Below, one piece after another: positions 16,853 to 25,010 of a stretch of DNA of 64,000 bases (its first letter is position 1; the number at the start of each line of letters is the position of its first letter). Origin of the DNA: Hyphomicrobiales bacterium (GTDB lineage Bacteria > Pseudomonadota > Alphaproteobacteria > Rhizobiales > Rhizobiaceae). The notes below the pieces were generated by a model. The model was not told the origin of the DNA. It made no database searches and was given only the letters and a program-made list of their open reading frames with translations. The stretch is taken from NCBI GenBank assembly GCA_900465665.1, contig UBJO01000013.1, positions 21,295-85,294 on the forward strand, read 5' to 3'. The position numbers and the translations under genes were made by a program.

Positions 16853-17454
16853 AGCCGCTCCTGCCAGGCATGGCCGGGGTGCGCTTGTCCCAGCATGGCC
16901 TTCAGCCAGTCACGCTCCGAAGCTGCAAGCTTCGGCAGCGCCTTGGCAAAGTCCATCTCGTCCTTGTCGCGCAGGTATTTGGCCTTGAACAACAGCACGC
17001 CCGCCGGCCTGAGATAGGGTATGCCGTCGGCGGTGGTCGCGATCATCTCGGCGCGAGGAAACGCAATCGAGGGATCGCGCTTGTAGACCCAGCGATCGGC
17101 CGTTCCCTCCTCGATCATCATGTCGACGCGCCAGCGGCCGGCGGCGCGATCATGGCACCATATCTGCGCGATCCCGGCGGGCGGCGCTGCATCAGCCGGA
17201 AGGGGCGAGACCACGCCGCTCCCGACGGCGTAAAAGTCCATGTCGCCGAGCGCCGCGCGAAACATCGCGACGTCGTCGCGCAGCACGGTGAACTCCAGGT
17301 CCTCGTGATCGCGCGTCTTCTCTCCATGCCAGAGATCGAGCGCCCAGCCGCCGACCACGCACCATGGCTTCGCAATCCCGCCGAGCCGCAAGGCGAGTTC
17401 CGTAGGCTGCCAAGCGTCCCATGCGCCGTGATCGGGGATCGGTCGTGTCTCCAT
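16849..17454 (-). CDS. Nucleotidyltransferase-fold protein, aminoglycoside adenylyltransferase-like
   Basis: A 201-residue protein with the polymerase-beta-like nucleotidyltransferase core seen in AAD/Lnu-type proteins. WCVVGGWALDLWHGEKTRDHEDLEF supplies the GG...D-x-D-like catalytic segment (His-Glu-Asp here), and RVDMMIEEG supplies the third acidic strand. Resistance function is not implied: this housekeeping subgroup is widespread and uncharacterised. Two ATGs are possible, at 17454 (chosen) and 17481; neither has a strong binding site. It follows tspO closely on the same strand and ends in a CTAG shared with the convergent GNAT gene. Confidence 0.75.
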   Translation of the reverse strand: METRPIPDHGAWDAWQPTELALRLGGIAKPWCVVGGWALDLWHGEKTRDHEDLEFTVLRDDVAMFRAALGDMDFYAVGSGVVSPLPADAAPPAGIAQIWCHDRAAGRWRVDMMIEEGTADRWVYKRDPSIAFPRAEMIATTADGIPYLRPAGVLLFKAKYLRDKDEMDFAKALPKLAASERDWLKAMLGQAHPGHAWQERL

Positions 17455-17492
17455 GCGGCCCGTGTTAGCGGGGCGCGGCATCAAGGGCAATC

Positions 17493-17945
17493 TCAGTTGA
17501 GATAGACGATGGAGGCGTTGAGCAGCGTCGCGAAGGAAACCCAGGCGAGATAGGGCAGGAAGAGCAGCGCGGCGATGCGGTCGGCATTCCAGCGGTTGAG
17601 GATGAAGGCGATGATCAGCGCGAGGAGCGCGAGGATCACGATCAACGCTACCGTCGGCACCTGCAGGCCGAAGAAGAACGGCGACCAGAGAAAATTCGCC
17701 ACCATCTGTCCCGCCCAGATCAGCATCCCCACGGAGAGATGCCCGCGCATCCAGGTGCGCGCGCCGGCAAGCCCGATCAGCACGTAGAGAATGGTCCAGG
17801 CCGGCCCGAACACCCAATTCGGCGGATTGAAGGGCGGCTTGGCGAGCGATTGATACCACTCGCCCGGAAGATTGTTGACGCCGATCACAAGACCGCCGCC
17901 AAGCACGATCGCAACGAAGATGATGTAGGTCAGGGCTTTGCTCAT
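17493..17945 (-). CDS. tspO: TspO/MBR family membrane protein
   Basis: A 150-residue membrane protein with five transmembrane segments, the hallmark of the TspO/peripheral benzodiazepine receptor family. Conserved features include WYQSLAKPPFNPPNWVFGPAW and the tryptophan-rich second half (RTWM, LWSPFFFG, LNRWNADRIAALLFLPYLAWVSFATLLN). Bacterial TspO binds porphyrins and modulates tetrapyrrole or stress responses. The start at 17945 gives the canonical N-terminus; the longer frame to 18104 is non-homologous. It is divergent from the DUF2252 gene and leads into the nucleotidyltransferase gene. Confidence 0.92.
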   Translation of the reverse strand: MSKALTYIIFVAIVLGGGLVIGVNNLPGEWYQSLAKPPFNPPNWVFGPAWTILYVLIGLAGARTWMRGHLSVGMLIWAGQMVANFLWSPFFFGLQVPTVALIVILALLALIIAFILNRWNADRIAALLFLPYLAWVSFATLLNASIVYLN

Positions 17946-18081
17946 GCGGCGGAGATAGGGCGCGGCGTTCGCCTCGCCAGAGCCATATCGCATACGATTC
18001 AAATGATCGTGCAATGATCCCGATTGCCCGCCATGCGCTTCGGGATATGCTTGGCGAAGCAGGAAATTGGAGTGCTTCGAA

Positions 18082-19158
18082 ATGGCCGGTATCGTGCAGT
18101 CCACACAGGCCTACGAAAGCTGGCTTCGCGGCCAGCTCGGGGCCGATCTGGTCGAAGGCGACCTCCTGCGCAAGCACATGAAGATGCGATCAAGCAGCTT
18201 TTCATTCCTGCGCGCCACCTATTGGCGCTTTGCGGAAACCATCCTCGATATCTGCCCCGACGCTGCCGCCGCGCCAAAGGTTCTGGCGATCGGCGACACG
18301 CATCTCGAAAATTTCGGTACCTGGCGCGATGTCGAGGGACGCCTCGTATGGGGCGCCAATGATTTCGACGACGCGGCAGTCATGTCCTATGCGCTCGATC
18401 TCATCCGGCTGACGGCAAGCGCGCTCCTGGCGGTCACCGAGAGCGGCCCGCCGGCCCAGACGATCGCGGCCTCGGTGCTGACGGGCTATCTGAGGGCGCT
18501 ACAGACGCCCACGCCCGTCATTCTCGAGCGCGATCACAAATGGCTGCGCAAGGCGCTGACCCTGCCCGATAGCGAGCGCCGCGCCTTCTGGGATAAATTC
18601 GCGAGCCTGGCGCCGGGCGAAAAGCCTGCGCCGTCAGCCTATGCCGAAGCGCTCGACGCGTCCTTGCCGCCGGGCCATGCCGCTTATGTTCCGAAGCCGC
18701 GCACCGCGGGCACCGGCAGCCTCGGGCGTCCGCGCTTCATCGCTTACACGGATTGGCGGGGCGGGCCGGTGCTGCGCGAGGCCAAGGCCATGCTGCAATC
18801 GGCATGGTCGCTCGCCCACGCGCCAGATGATCGCACCATCCATGCCGTCGAGATCGCGACAGGCCACATGCGGTCTCCCGATCCGCACTACCGGCTGATC
18901 GGCTCGGTTCTGGTGCGGCGGCTGTCGCCGAGCAGCACCAAGATCGAGATCGACGGCAATTCCGATTTGCTGCTCTCGCCGGATATGCTTGACCTGATGG
19001 GCTTCGAGATCGGCAACTGCCACGCCAATGATCCCGCAGCCGTTGATGCGATCCTGCGCGACCTCAAGGCGCGCAAGCCGGGCTGGCTGGTGGAAGACGC
19101 GAAGGCTGCGGCGGCGCAGATCGGCGCCGAGCAGAAAACATGGTCACACGCGTCGTGA
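18082..19158 (+). CDS. DUF2252 family protein
   Basis: A 358-residue protein of the DUF2252 family, which has a kinase-like (aminoglycoside phosphotransferase-type) core. Recognisable blocks are KHMKMRSSSFSFLRATYWRF, the GDTHLENFGTW motif, which resembles the HxDxxxxN catalytic loop of small-molecule kinases, and ANDFDDA, which resembles the metal-binding DFD. The biological substrate is unknown. The start at 18082 has GGAG nine bases upstream. Its last 15 bases overlap the convergent DUF1513 gene. Confidence 0.87.
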   Translation: MAGIVQSTQAYESWLRGQLGADLVEGDLLRKHMKMRSSSFSFLRATYWRFAETILDICPDAAAAPKVLAIGDTHLENFGTWRDVEGRLVWGANDFDDAAVMSYALDLIRLTASALLAVTESGPPAQTIAASVLTGYLRALQTPTPVILERDHKWLRKALTLPDSERRAFWDKFASLAPGEKPAPSAYAEALDASLPPGHAAYVPKPRTAGTGSLGRPRFIAYTDWRGGPVLREAKAMLQSAWSLAHAPDDRTIHAVEIATGHMRSPDPHYRLIGSVLVRRLSPSSTKIEIDGNSDLLLSPDMLDLMGFEIGNCHANDPAAVDAILRDLKARKPGWLVEDAKAAAAQIGAEQKTWSHAS

Positions 19159-20241
19159 GGGCGCGATCCTGACGATGTGCTGGTCCCAGGCCACGCTGCT
19201 GCGCTTGCCAAGGAAATCGCCGTCATAGGAGGAAACGGCAAAGCCGGTGCTCGCGGGCGCGATGCCGGCCGCCTCGGGCACGATCTCCTCGCGCAGCACC
19301 CGGCCGCTTATGGCATCGATCGTCACCGAGGCCCCGCCCTTGGGCGAAGTCACGCCCACCAGCCCGTCCTTGCGGTTGACTGCAATGGCGCCGACATAGT
19401 TGGCGAGCCTTCGGGTGGTCTCTTCGGGCAGGTCGACGAAGCGCAGATCCTCGCCCTTGGCGAAGGAGCCGACCAGCGGCGGCAGATCGTTGCGGCGTCC
19501 TTCATACTGGCAGGCAAACCAGATGCGGCCGCTGTCGTCGACATCGACATGGCGCGTCGAAACCTGCGCCCATTCGGCGGGCAGCGTGTGCTTCTCGATC
19601 AGAGCGCCGGTTGCGGCATCCACGATCGTCAGCGAGGGCTGCATGTTGCCGAGGTTCAGCTTGGTGCGCCCGAAATCCGGATGCGTCTCGATCCCCCCAT
19701 TGGCAATGATGAGCATGTGCCCGTCGTCGCTGACGGTCATGTCGTGCGGGCCGACGCCATAGGTCTCGAATTCGCCGATCCGCTCGAAGCGATGGGTGGC
19801 GTCGTAGAGCCCGATCATGCCGCGATTGCCGTCGAAATCGTTCTCGCTGGCGTAAAGGATGCGCCCATCGGGCGAAAACGCGCCGTGGCCGTAGAAATGC
19901 CGGTTCTCGGCGGCCGTGATCACGATCGGCTTGGCTTTTCCGTGCGGGTCGAAGATCATCGCATAGGTGCCGGGCCGACGCGCGAAGGCGACGGTCTTGC
20001 CCGTGGCGGCGCTGAAGGCCATGCCGTGCGAGCGTGCCGGCAGAGCCACCTGATCGATGATCTCGCCGCGCTCGGAAACGGTCGCGACCGCGAAGGATCC
20101 ATTGGCCTGCCGCACGCCGGAGGCATAGACGGCGTCGGCGCGCTCGAGCGCCATCAGCGCACGCGGCTGCAGGGCGGCCAGGAAGGTCAGCCCGGCCGCC
20201 TTGACGAAGCTGCGCCGGTTGATCGCGGCACTCCTGATCAT
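19144..20241 (-). CDS. DUF1513 protein, Tat-exported beta-propeller
   Basis: A 365-residue exported protein. The N-terminus has a twin-arginine signal, NRRSFVKAAGLTFLAAL, which suggests folding before export. The rest is a repeating beta-propeller-like protein typical of DUF1513, with GHGAFSPDGRILYASENDFD and GVGPHDMTVSDDGHMLIIANGG as repeated blade-like units. It is the last gene of the imelysin operon, four bases after the second imelysin gene. Family members are found with imelysin and di-heme genes, but their role is unknown; iron handling is inferred from company. The start at 20241 fits the Tat motif. Confidence 0.85.
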   Translation of the reverse strand: MIRSAAINRRSFVKAAGLTFLAALQPRALMALERADAVYASGVRQANGSFAVATVSERGEIIDQVALPARSHGMAFSAATGKTVAFARRPGTYAMIFDPHGKAKPIVITAAENRHFYGHGAFSPDGRILYASENDFDGNRGMIGLYDATHRFERIGEFETYGVGPHDMTVSDDGHMLIIANGGIETHPDFGRTKLNLGNMQPSLTIVDAATGALIEKHTLPAEWAQVSTRHVDVDDSGRIWFACQYEGRRNDLPPLVGSFAKGEDLRFVDLPEETTRRLANYVGAIAVNRKDGLVGVTSPKGGASVTIDAISGRVLREEIVPEAAGIAPASTGFAVSSYDGDFLGKRSSVAWDQHIVRIAPSRRV

Positions 20242-20245
20242 CGGC

Positions 20246-21415
20246 TCAGTCGCCGTCGGAGAAGGAGAAGCCGGCCGAGAGGCCGATCGCAGCACCATAG
20301 TTGTCGCTGATCATGGTCACGAGGTCGCGCGTATCGACCAGCAGCTGGTCAAGCTTTGCCTTTTCGGCATCGCTGGTGGCGACCTCGATATCGGGGTTGA
20401 GCTTGGGCACCGTTTCCAGAAGTGACTTCAGCTTGGCGTCGATCGCGTCGGCAACCGGCTTCTTGTCCGCAGGCAAGAGGTCGGCCATTTCGGCCTTCTG
20501 CCAAAGGTTGCGCAGCCCCTCCAGATTGGATGTCATCGACTTCCAGGTGTTCTTGGAGCGCCAGTAAATCGCCATCTTTGGGCGCGGCGTCGTGTCCTTG
20601 CCCTTGTAGAATTGCTCGAGGCGCTGATCGCGGACATTCTCGGCGCCATGCACGAGAGTGCCGAGCAGCGCGGTCACGGCTTCCTTGTTGTCCATGAAAT
20701 CGGCGCTTTGCGGGCCGGGATGCTTCCAGCTCGCCTGGATGCCGTCAGGCTTTTCCCAGGCGGCGACCACTTCGGCTGCCTCGCGCTGGATGTTGCCGGC
20801 CACGGCCGCACCATAGAGGCAGCGGAAACCGCTCTTCTGGTTGGTGAGGTCTTCCGATCCCGTCCCATAGAGCACGTATTCGAGCGCCGTCAGGCCCTGC
20901 AGGGCAACGCTCTTGGAGGCGATTGCATCGACCGTCGTGTCCTTGGGATCGGCCTTGGCGATCAGCGTCTGCACCTGTCTCAGGCCCACGCCCTTGCGAT
21001 CCGGGTAGAACAGGATGTGCTCGAAGAGATTGTCCTGGATGACCGGGCCGACCTGCACCATTTCGATCGCTGACCAGTAGCGGATGATGTCGTCGAAGGC
21101 CGACTTCGCCTTGTCGAGGCTGCCGGGCGTGCCCTTGTCGCAGAGATCCTTCATCGCCGTGGTCAGTCGCGCCGCGGATTGCTGGGCGTTGCGGTAACCC
21201 GGGCGGATCACCTCGTCGACAGCGCGCTGCATGACGGCGGGCACGGCCTCCTCGTTCAATCCCGGCTGGGCGCTAGCCTGGCCGGCCGGAGCGGCAGCCT
21301 GGCCAGCCTGACCCGCCGGTGCTGGGGTCTGCCCCGCCTGCGGAGCGGCCGTCTGCGCCACGGCATGGGAGGCAAGGGCAAGGGAGAGAACCAGAGGGTA
21401 CCAAAGGCGCATCAA
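20246..21415 (-). CDS. Imelysin family periplasmic protein (second paralogue)
   Basis: A 389-residue exported protein of the imelysin (Peptidase_M75) family. After a signal peptide (cleavage near ASHAVA-QT, residue 20) comes a low-complexity Pro/Ala/Gln/Gly linker (about 24-52), then the helical imelysin domain. The family core appears as GLTALEYVLYG (174-184), in which the His of the GxHxxE motif is Thr and the Glu is kept. Despite the old peptidase name, such proteins are linked to iron uptake. Start overlaps the di-heme gene stop by four bases, and DUF1513 follows after four bases. Confidence 0.88.
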   Translation of the reverse strand: MMRLWYPLVLSLALASHAVAQTAAPQAGQTPAPAGQAGQAAAPAGQASAQPGLNEEAVPAVMQRAVDEVIRPGYRNAQQSAARLTTAMKDLCDKGTPGSLDKAKSAFDDIIRYWSAIEMVQVGPVIQDNLFEHILFYPDRKGVGLRQVQTLIAKADPKDTTVDAIASKSVALQGLTALEYVLYGTGSEDLTNQKSGFRCLYGAAVAGNIQREAAEVVAAWEKPDGIQASWKHPGPQSADFMDNKEAVTALLGTLVHGAENVRDQRLEQFYKGKDTTPRPKMAIYWRSKNTWKSMTSNLEGLRNLWQKAEMADLLPADKKPVADAIDAKLKSLLETVPKLNPDIEVATSDAEKAKLDQLLVDTRDLVTMISDNYGAAIGLSAGFSFSDGD

Positions 21416-22947
21416 AGAGACTCCAAAAACGTAATCAGTGCCTGCCTGTTATCCGCAGGCAGGGAGGCAAATGCGTCGCGCGACTTTTGTGCTTCGCCGC
21501 CATGCCAGAGGATCGCCTCGGTGAGGTTTCTGGCCCGGCCGTCATGAAGGAAAAAGCTATGTCCGCTGACAGTCTTGGTGAGACCTATACCCCATAGCGG
21601 CGGCGTGCGCCATTCACGTCCGCTTGCAAGTCCAACCTGTTGTCCGTCCGCCAGCCCGTCGCCCATGTCGTGCAGCAGGAAGTCGGAATAGGGCCAGATC
21701 AGCTGGAAGGACTGCGCCTTGTCGAGGCTGTCGCGCCGCGTCACATACTTCGGAACATGGCAGGCCGTGCAGCCGCTCTCGTAGAAAACCTGTTTGCCCT
21801 TCAGCGTCTCGGGAAAGCTCGCCTTGCGCCGCGCCGGCACGGCCAGATTGGCGGAATAGAAGGTCACGAGGTCGAGGATCGGCCCTGGCGCTTCCTCGTT
21901 TCCAAGCCGCTTCTGCACGCCCGTTGGCATCGCCTTGCACTTGGTCTGCGCCTCGGTGCAATCGCCATGCGGGTCGGGCTGGTCGGGAGTGGAGATGCCG
22001 ATGTCGTTCAGGAACGCGTCGGCGCTCTGGTCGCGAACGCTTGAATTCTGCGCCTTCCAGCCGAAGCGGCCAAGCGCGATCTTTCCGGTGCGGTGGTCGC
22101 GCACGATCGCCGCCTTGCCGTGGATGCCATCGCCGTCCTTGTCGTCCGCGTCGGCATGCGCGAGGATATCGGCCTCGGGAATGGCTTCGATCAGCCCCAG
22201 CCCGATCATCGCCGGCGCCACGCGCGGCGAGATCGTCGTTGCTGGATCGAGCGGGCCGTAACCGAGGTCGTCGATCGCGTAGCGCGGCCGCCGCAACGAG
22301 ACGGTCTCGCCACCGGCGAGCGTCACCGGCTCCTCGGTGTATTCGACCGTCATCTTCCCCTCGGCGGGAAGGCCGGGTACCGCGCGATCCTGCAGCTGGT
22401 GGCCGTACACGGGATCGGGGAAGTTGATGGTCTCGGCATTGGCGACGGCGCGCTCCTCGTCGGGCGTCTTGGCCGTCCGCGCCAGTCTGAGAAACATCGA
22501 GCTGGTGCTGGCGTCGGGCTCCGGCTTGCCGCGCCCGTCATTGAGGTGGCAGTTCATGCAGGAGCGCGCGTTGAAAAGCGGTCCCAGCCCGTCGGAGGCT
22601 TGCGTCGAGGAAGGGGCGGAGACCCAGAGCTTCTTGAAGAGCGCATTGCCGAGCTTGAACGGCTGCTCCTCCTCGAAAGGGATATTCGCGGAGATATGCG
22701 AGAAGGAATTCTTCGTCACCGGATCGATCGACGTCGCGCCGCCCGCCTGCATGGCCTCGTATTGCTCGGCCTTGGAAAAATCGGTGGTCGGCCGCGTCAC
22801 ATCGGCGACGCGCTTGGCGTCGGCTTCCGTGAGATCGGTGCGCTTGGTGGGAAGGTCGAAATTATCCGCAAGGGCGGCGGAAAGGCCGGCGATCGTGGCG
22901 CATATGGTTGCGCTGAAGAGAAGACGACGGGCCGGGAAAGGCGACAT
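21412..22947 (-). CDS. Di-heme oxidoreductase family protein (DUF1111)
   Basis: A 511-residue exported protein with two c-type heme sites, C130-MNC-H134 and C393-TAC-H397, the arrangement of the DUF1111 di-heme peroxidase-like family. A signal sequence covers about residues 1-27. DADDKDGDGIHG (265-276) looks like a calcium-binding loop. It probably carries out a periplasmic redox reaction; the substrate is unknown, and iron oxidation or reduction fits the imelysin neighbours but is inference. No clear ribosome binding site precedes the ATG; a hairpin lies in the 47-base gap after the first imelysin gene. The stop overlaps the next gene by four bases. Confidence 0.9.
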   Translation of the reverse strand: MSPFPARRLLFSATICATIAGLSAALADNFDLPTKRTDLTEADAKRVADVTRPTTDFSKAEQYEAMQAGGATSIDPVTKNSFSHISANIPFEEEQPFKLGNALFKKLWVSAPSSTQASDGLGPLFNARSCMNCHLNDGRGKPEPDASTSSMFLRLARTAKTPDEERAVANAETINFPDPVYGHQLQDRAVPGLPAEGKMTVEYTEEPVTLAGGETVSLRRPRYAIDDLGYGPLDPATTISPRVAPAMIGLGLIEAIPEADILAHADADDKDGDGIHGKAAIVRDHRTGKIALGRFGWKAQNSSVRDQSADAFLNDIGISTPDQPDPHGDCTEAQTKCKAMPTGVQKRLGNEEAPGPILDLVTFYSANLAVPARRKASFPETLKGKQVFYESGCTACHVPKYVTRRDSLDKAQSFQLIWPYSDFLLHDMGDGLADGQQVGLASGREWRTPPLWGIGLTKTVSGHSFFLHDGRARNLTEAILWHGGEAQKSRDAFASLPADNRQALITFLESL

Positions 22948-22957
22948 TTCGGAGTTC

Positions 22958-22984
22958 GGGCCGCCTCGGGAAACGAAGCGGCCC
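22958..22984 (-). other. Intercistronic hairpin in the imelysin operon
   Basis: GGGCCGC (22958-22964) pairs with GCGGCCC (22978-22984) across a 13-base loop, in the gap between the first imelysin and the di-heme gene. No T-run follows. It could stabilise the upstream message or attenuate, giving more first-gene product; this is inference. Confidence 0.5.
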
Positions 22985-22994
22985 GCCTTTTCAC

Positions 22995-24275
22995 TTATTT
23001 GAAGACCGCGCCAGGATTATCCAAGCTGTCGGAACCTTCAAGCTTGACCGTGCCGAGATCAAGGGCTGCGATCACGCGCTGCACCGATTTCGTCTGGTCG
23101 ACGAGGCCGTCGATGGCAGCCTGGACAACAGCGTTGCCCTTCTTGTTGCCCTCGGCGATCATCTGGTCGTACTTCTCGACGTTCTGGCCGCGCTTGGCCA
23201 TGATCGCCATCGCCTTCAGCGTCGCGTCGAGCTTGCCCTGCATTTCCTTGTCGAGCTTCTTGTCCTTGGCGGCGACGAGATCGTGCAGCGACGGACCCTT
23301 CATCTTCGTACCGTCGACGCGGGTGTAGTTGCCCGTATAGGCGGCAGCGATGCCGACAGCGTCGTTGAGGTGCGAGTTGTAGGTGTTGTCGGAGAAGCAA
23401 TCATGCTCTTCTTCCGGATCGTGCAGGATCAGGCCGAGCTTCATGCGCTCGCCGGCGAGTTCGCCATAGGAGAGCGAGCCCATGCCGGTCAGGATGGCGA
23501 CGAGGCCGGCCTTCGGATCGGCTTCGACATGCTTCGTGGCTTCGCCATCCGGCTTCCAGTTGTCGGTCATTTCCTGCAGGTCGGAGACCAGAAGCGTCGA
23601 TGCCGACTTCAGGTATTCGGCGCGGCGGTCGCAATTGCCGTGCGTGCAATTCTTCAGGTCGTAATCGGTGGCCGGGCGGTTGCCGGCGCCTGGGCCGGTG
23701 CCGTTCAGGTCCTGGCCCCAGAGCAGGAATTCGATGGCGTGATAGCCGGTCGCGACATTGGCTTCCACGCCGCCGGCTTCCGCCAGCGTGCCGGAGAGGA
23801 ATTCGGGCGTCAGCTTCGAAGCATCGACATCCTTGCCGTCGATCTTGATCGTCTTGTTGGCGATCACGTTGGCGACGTAAAGCGAGTTCTCGTCGCTCTC
23901 GGTGCCGTAGGAGGCGTCGACATAGTCGATCAGGCCTTCGTCGAGCGGCCAGGCGTTGACCTTGCCTTCCCAGTCATCGACGATCGGGTTGCCGAAGCGA
24001 TAGACTTCCGTCTGCTGGTAGGGAACGCGAGCCTTGATCCAGGCGGCGCGCGCGGCTTCCAGCGTCTTGTCCGTCGGCTCCTTCAAGAAGGCGTCGATCG
24101 CCGCGTCGAGAGCCTTCGCCGTGGTCAGCGCGTCTTCATACTTCGCATGGCCGAGTTCGGTGTAATATTTCACAACGGCAGCAGCATCCGGGGCCGCGTA
24201 AGCGGGAATGGCGGACAGAGCGGTTGGGGCCACCGCCAGCGCCAGGGCTGCGCAGAAATTTTTGTTGAGTTTCAT
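22995..24275 (-). CDS. Imelysin family periplasmic protein (IrpA-like)
   Basis: A 426-residue exported protein whose signal peptide ends near AYA-AP (residue 28). The imelysin motif is intact: G177-Y-H179-A-I-E182 in GYHAIEFLLWGQD. Conserved family pieces YRFGNPIVDDWEGKVNAWPLDEG and ERMKLGLILHDPEEEHDCFSDNT are present. It resembles the cyanobacterial iron-regulated IrpA and the EfeO-related proteins; these proteins may bind iron in the periplasm. This is the first gene of a four-gene operon and has a strong GGAG site before the ATG. A degenerate iron-control-element-like box lies 86 bases upstream. Confidence 0.92.
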   Translation of the reverse strand: MKLNKNFCAALALAVAPTALSAIPAYAAPDAAAVVKYYTELGHAKYEDALTTAKALDAAIDAFLKEPTDKTLEAARAAWIKARVPYQQTEVYRFGNPIVDDWEGKVNAWPLDEGLIDYVDASYGTESDENSLYVANVIANKTIKIDGKDVDASKLTPEFLSGTLAEAGGVEANVATGYHAIEFLLWGQDLNGTGPGAGNRPATDYDLKNCTHGNCDRRAEYLKSASTLLVSDLQEMTDNWKPDGEATKHVEADPKAGLVAILTGMGSLSYGELAGERMKLGLILHDPEEEHDCFSDNTYNSHLNDAVGIAAAYTGNYTRVDGTKMKGPSLHDLVAAKDKKLDKEMQGKLDATLKAMAIMAKRGQNVEKYDQMIAEGNKKGNAVVQAAIDGLVDQTKSVQRVIAALDLGTVKLEGSDSLDNPGAVFK

Positions 24276-24360
24276 GGGATCCTCTCCTGTGACGGGCATC
24301 CCGTATGACACCCGGCGAAAATGTCTTCGCCCAAAAGCAAACTGGTGTCAAACACTCTAG

Positions 24361-24377
24361 TTTGGAATGGTTTTAAG
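24361..24377 (-). promoter_or_regulatory. Degenerate Irr-type iron control element
   Basis: TTTGGAATGGTTTTAAG matches the spacing of the rhizobial ICE motif (TTTAGAA-N3-TTCTAAA) with three mismatches in 14 defined positions. It lies 86 bases upstream of the first imelysin gene, and a TTGACA hexamer follows on the minus strand. Iron control of the operon would be expected, but the match is imperfect. Confidence 0.35.
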
Positions 24378-24488
24378 GAAACGAATTCCGCCGAAAGGCC
24401 ATGAAATCGAAATCGAATTGCTTGGAAAATGGGCGATATATGAGTAATCACTGTGCAACTGCATAAACATTGTCCGGATTGACCGCGT

Positions 24489-24995
24489 ATGCGCCGACAT
24501 CTCAAGCATTTCACCCACCGCCATGAGCCGAAGGGGACCGTTCATCTCCATCTGAAATCCGGCATCGGCGCCATGATCGGTATGGCCTCGGTCGGCGCGC
24601 TCACCGTTTTCACCGGCATTCCGCTGCTGATCGCGCCCTTTGGCGCCACGGCGGTTCTGATCTTCGGTCAGCCGAAGAGCCCGCTCGCGCAGCCGGCCAA
24701 TGTCATCGGCGGCTACCTTCTGGCGGCGCTGATCGGCGGCCTGGCGGTCTTCCTGTTTCCGGGGCTTTGGTGGGTCGGCGCGATCGCTGTCGGGCTGACG
24801 ATCGCCGGCATGCTGATGCTGCGCGTCACCCATCCGCCGGCCGGCGCCGTGCCGCTGGTGGCGTTCGGCTCGCATATGGGCGGACCGATGCTGTTTCTGA
24901 TCGTCGGTTTCGGCAGCGCGCTGCTGATCGCGATTGCAGTGCTGCATCACTTCATCCCGCCGCGGCATCAATATCCGCTGCGGGCGCCCAACTGA
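24489..24995 (+). CDS. HPP family membrane protein
   Basis: A 168-residue membrane protein with four hydrophobic segments and the family-naming H-P-P in RVTHPPAGAVPLVAFG. The segment APFGATAVLIFGQPKSPLAQPANVIGG is highly characteristic. HPP proteins have been linked to nitrite transport in plastids and cyanobacteria, but most bacterial members are uncharacterised. It is divergent from the imelysin operon with a 213-base spacer and converges on the rsmB-like gene. The N-terminus is rich in His and basic residues. Confidence 0.88.
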   Translation: MRRHLKHFTHRHEPKGTVHLHLKSGIGAMIGMASVGALTVFTGIPLLIAPFGATAVLIFGQPKSPLAQPANVIGGYLLAALIGGLAVFLFPGLWWVGAIAVGLTIAGMLMLRVTHPPAGAVPLVAFGSHMGGPMLFLIVGFGSALLIAIAVLHHFIPPRHQYPLRAPN

Positions 24996-25010
24996 TCCCG
25001 GCTTTTTGAA

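Noticed and set aside
16849..17454. Aminoglycoside resistance gene
   Set aside because: Only the general fold is shared; there is no sign of transfer or close similarity to a resistance enzyme.
19144..24275. Imelysin proteins as secreted proteases
   Set aside because: The old M75 peptidase label is not supported by sequence; family members are linked to iron, and no protease triad is seen.
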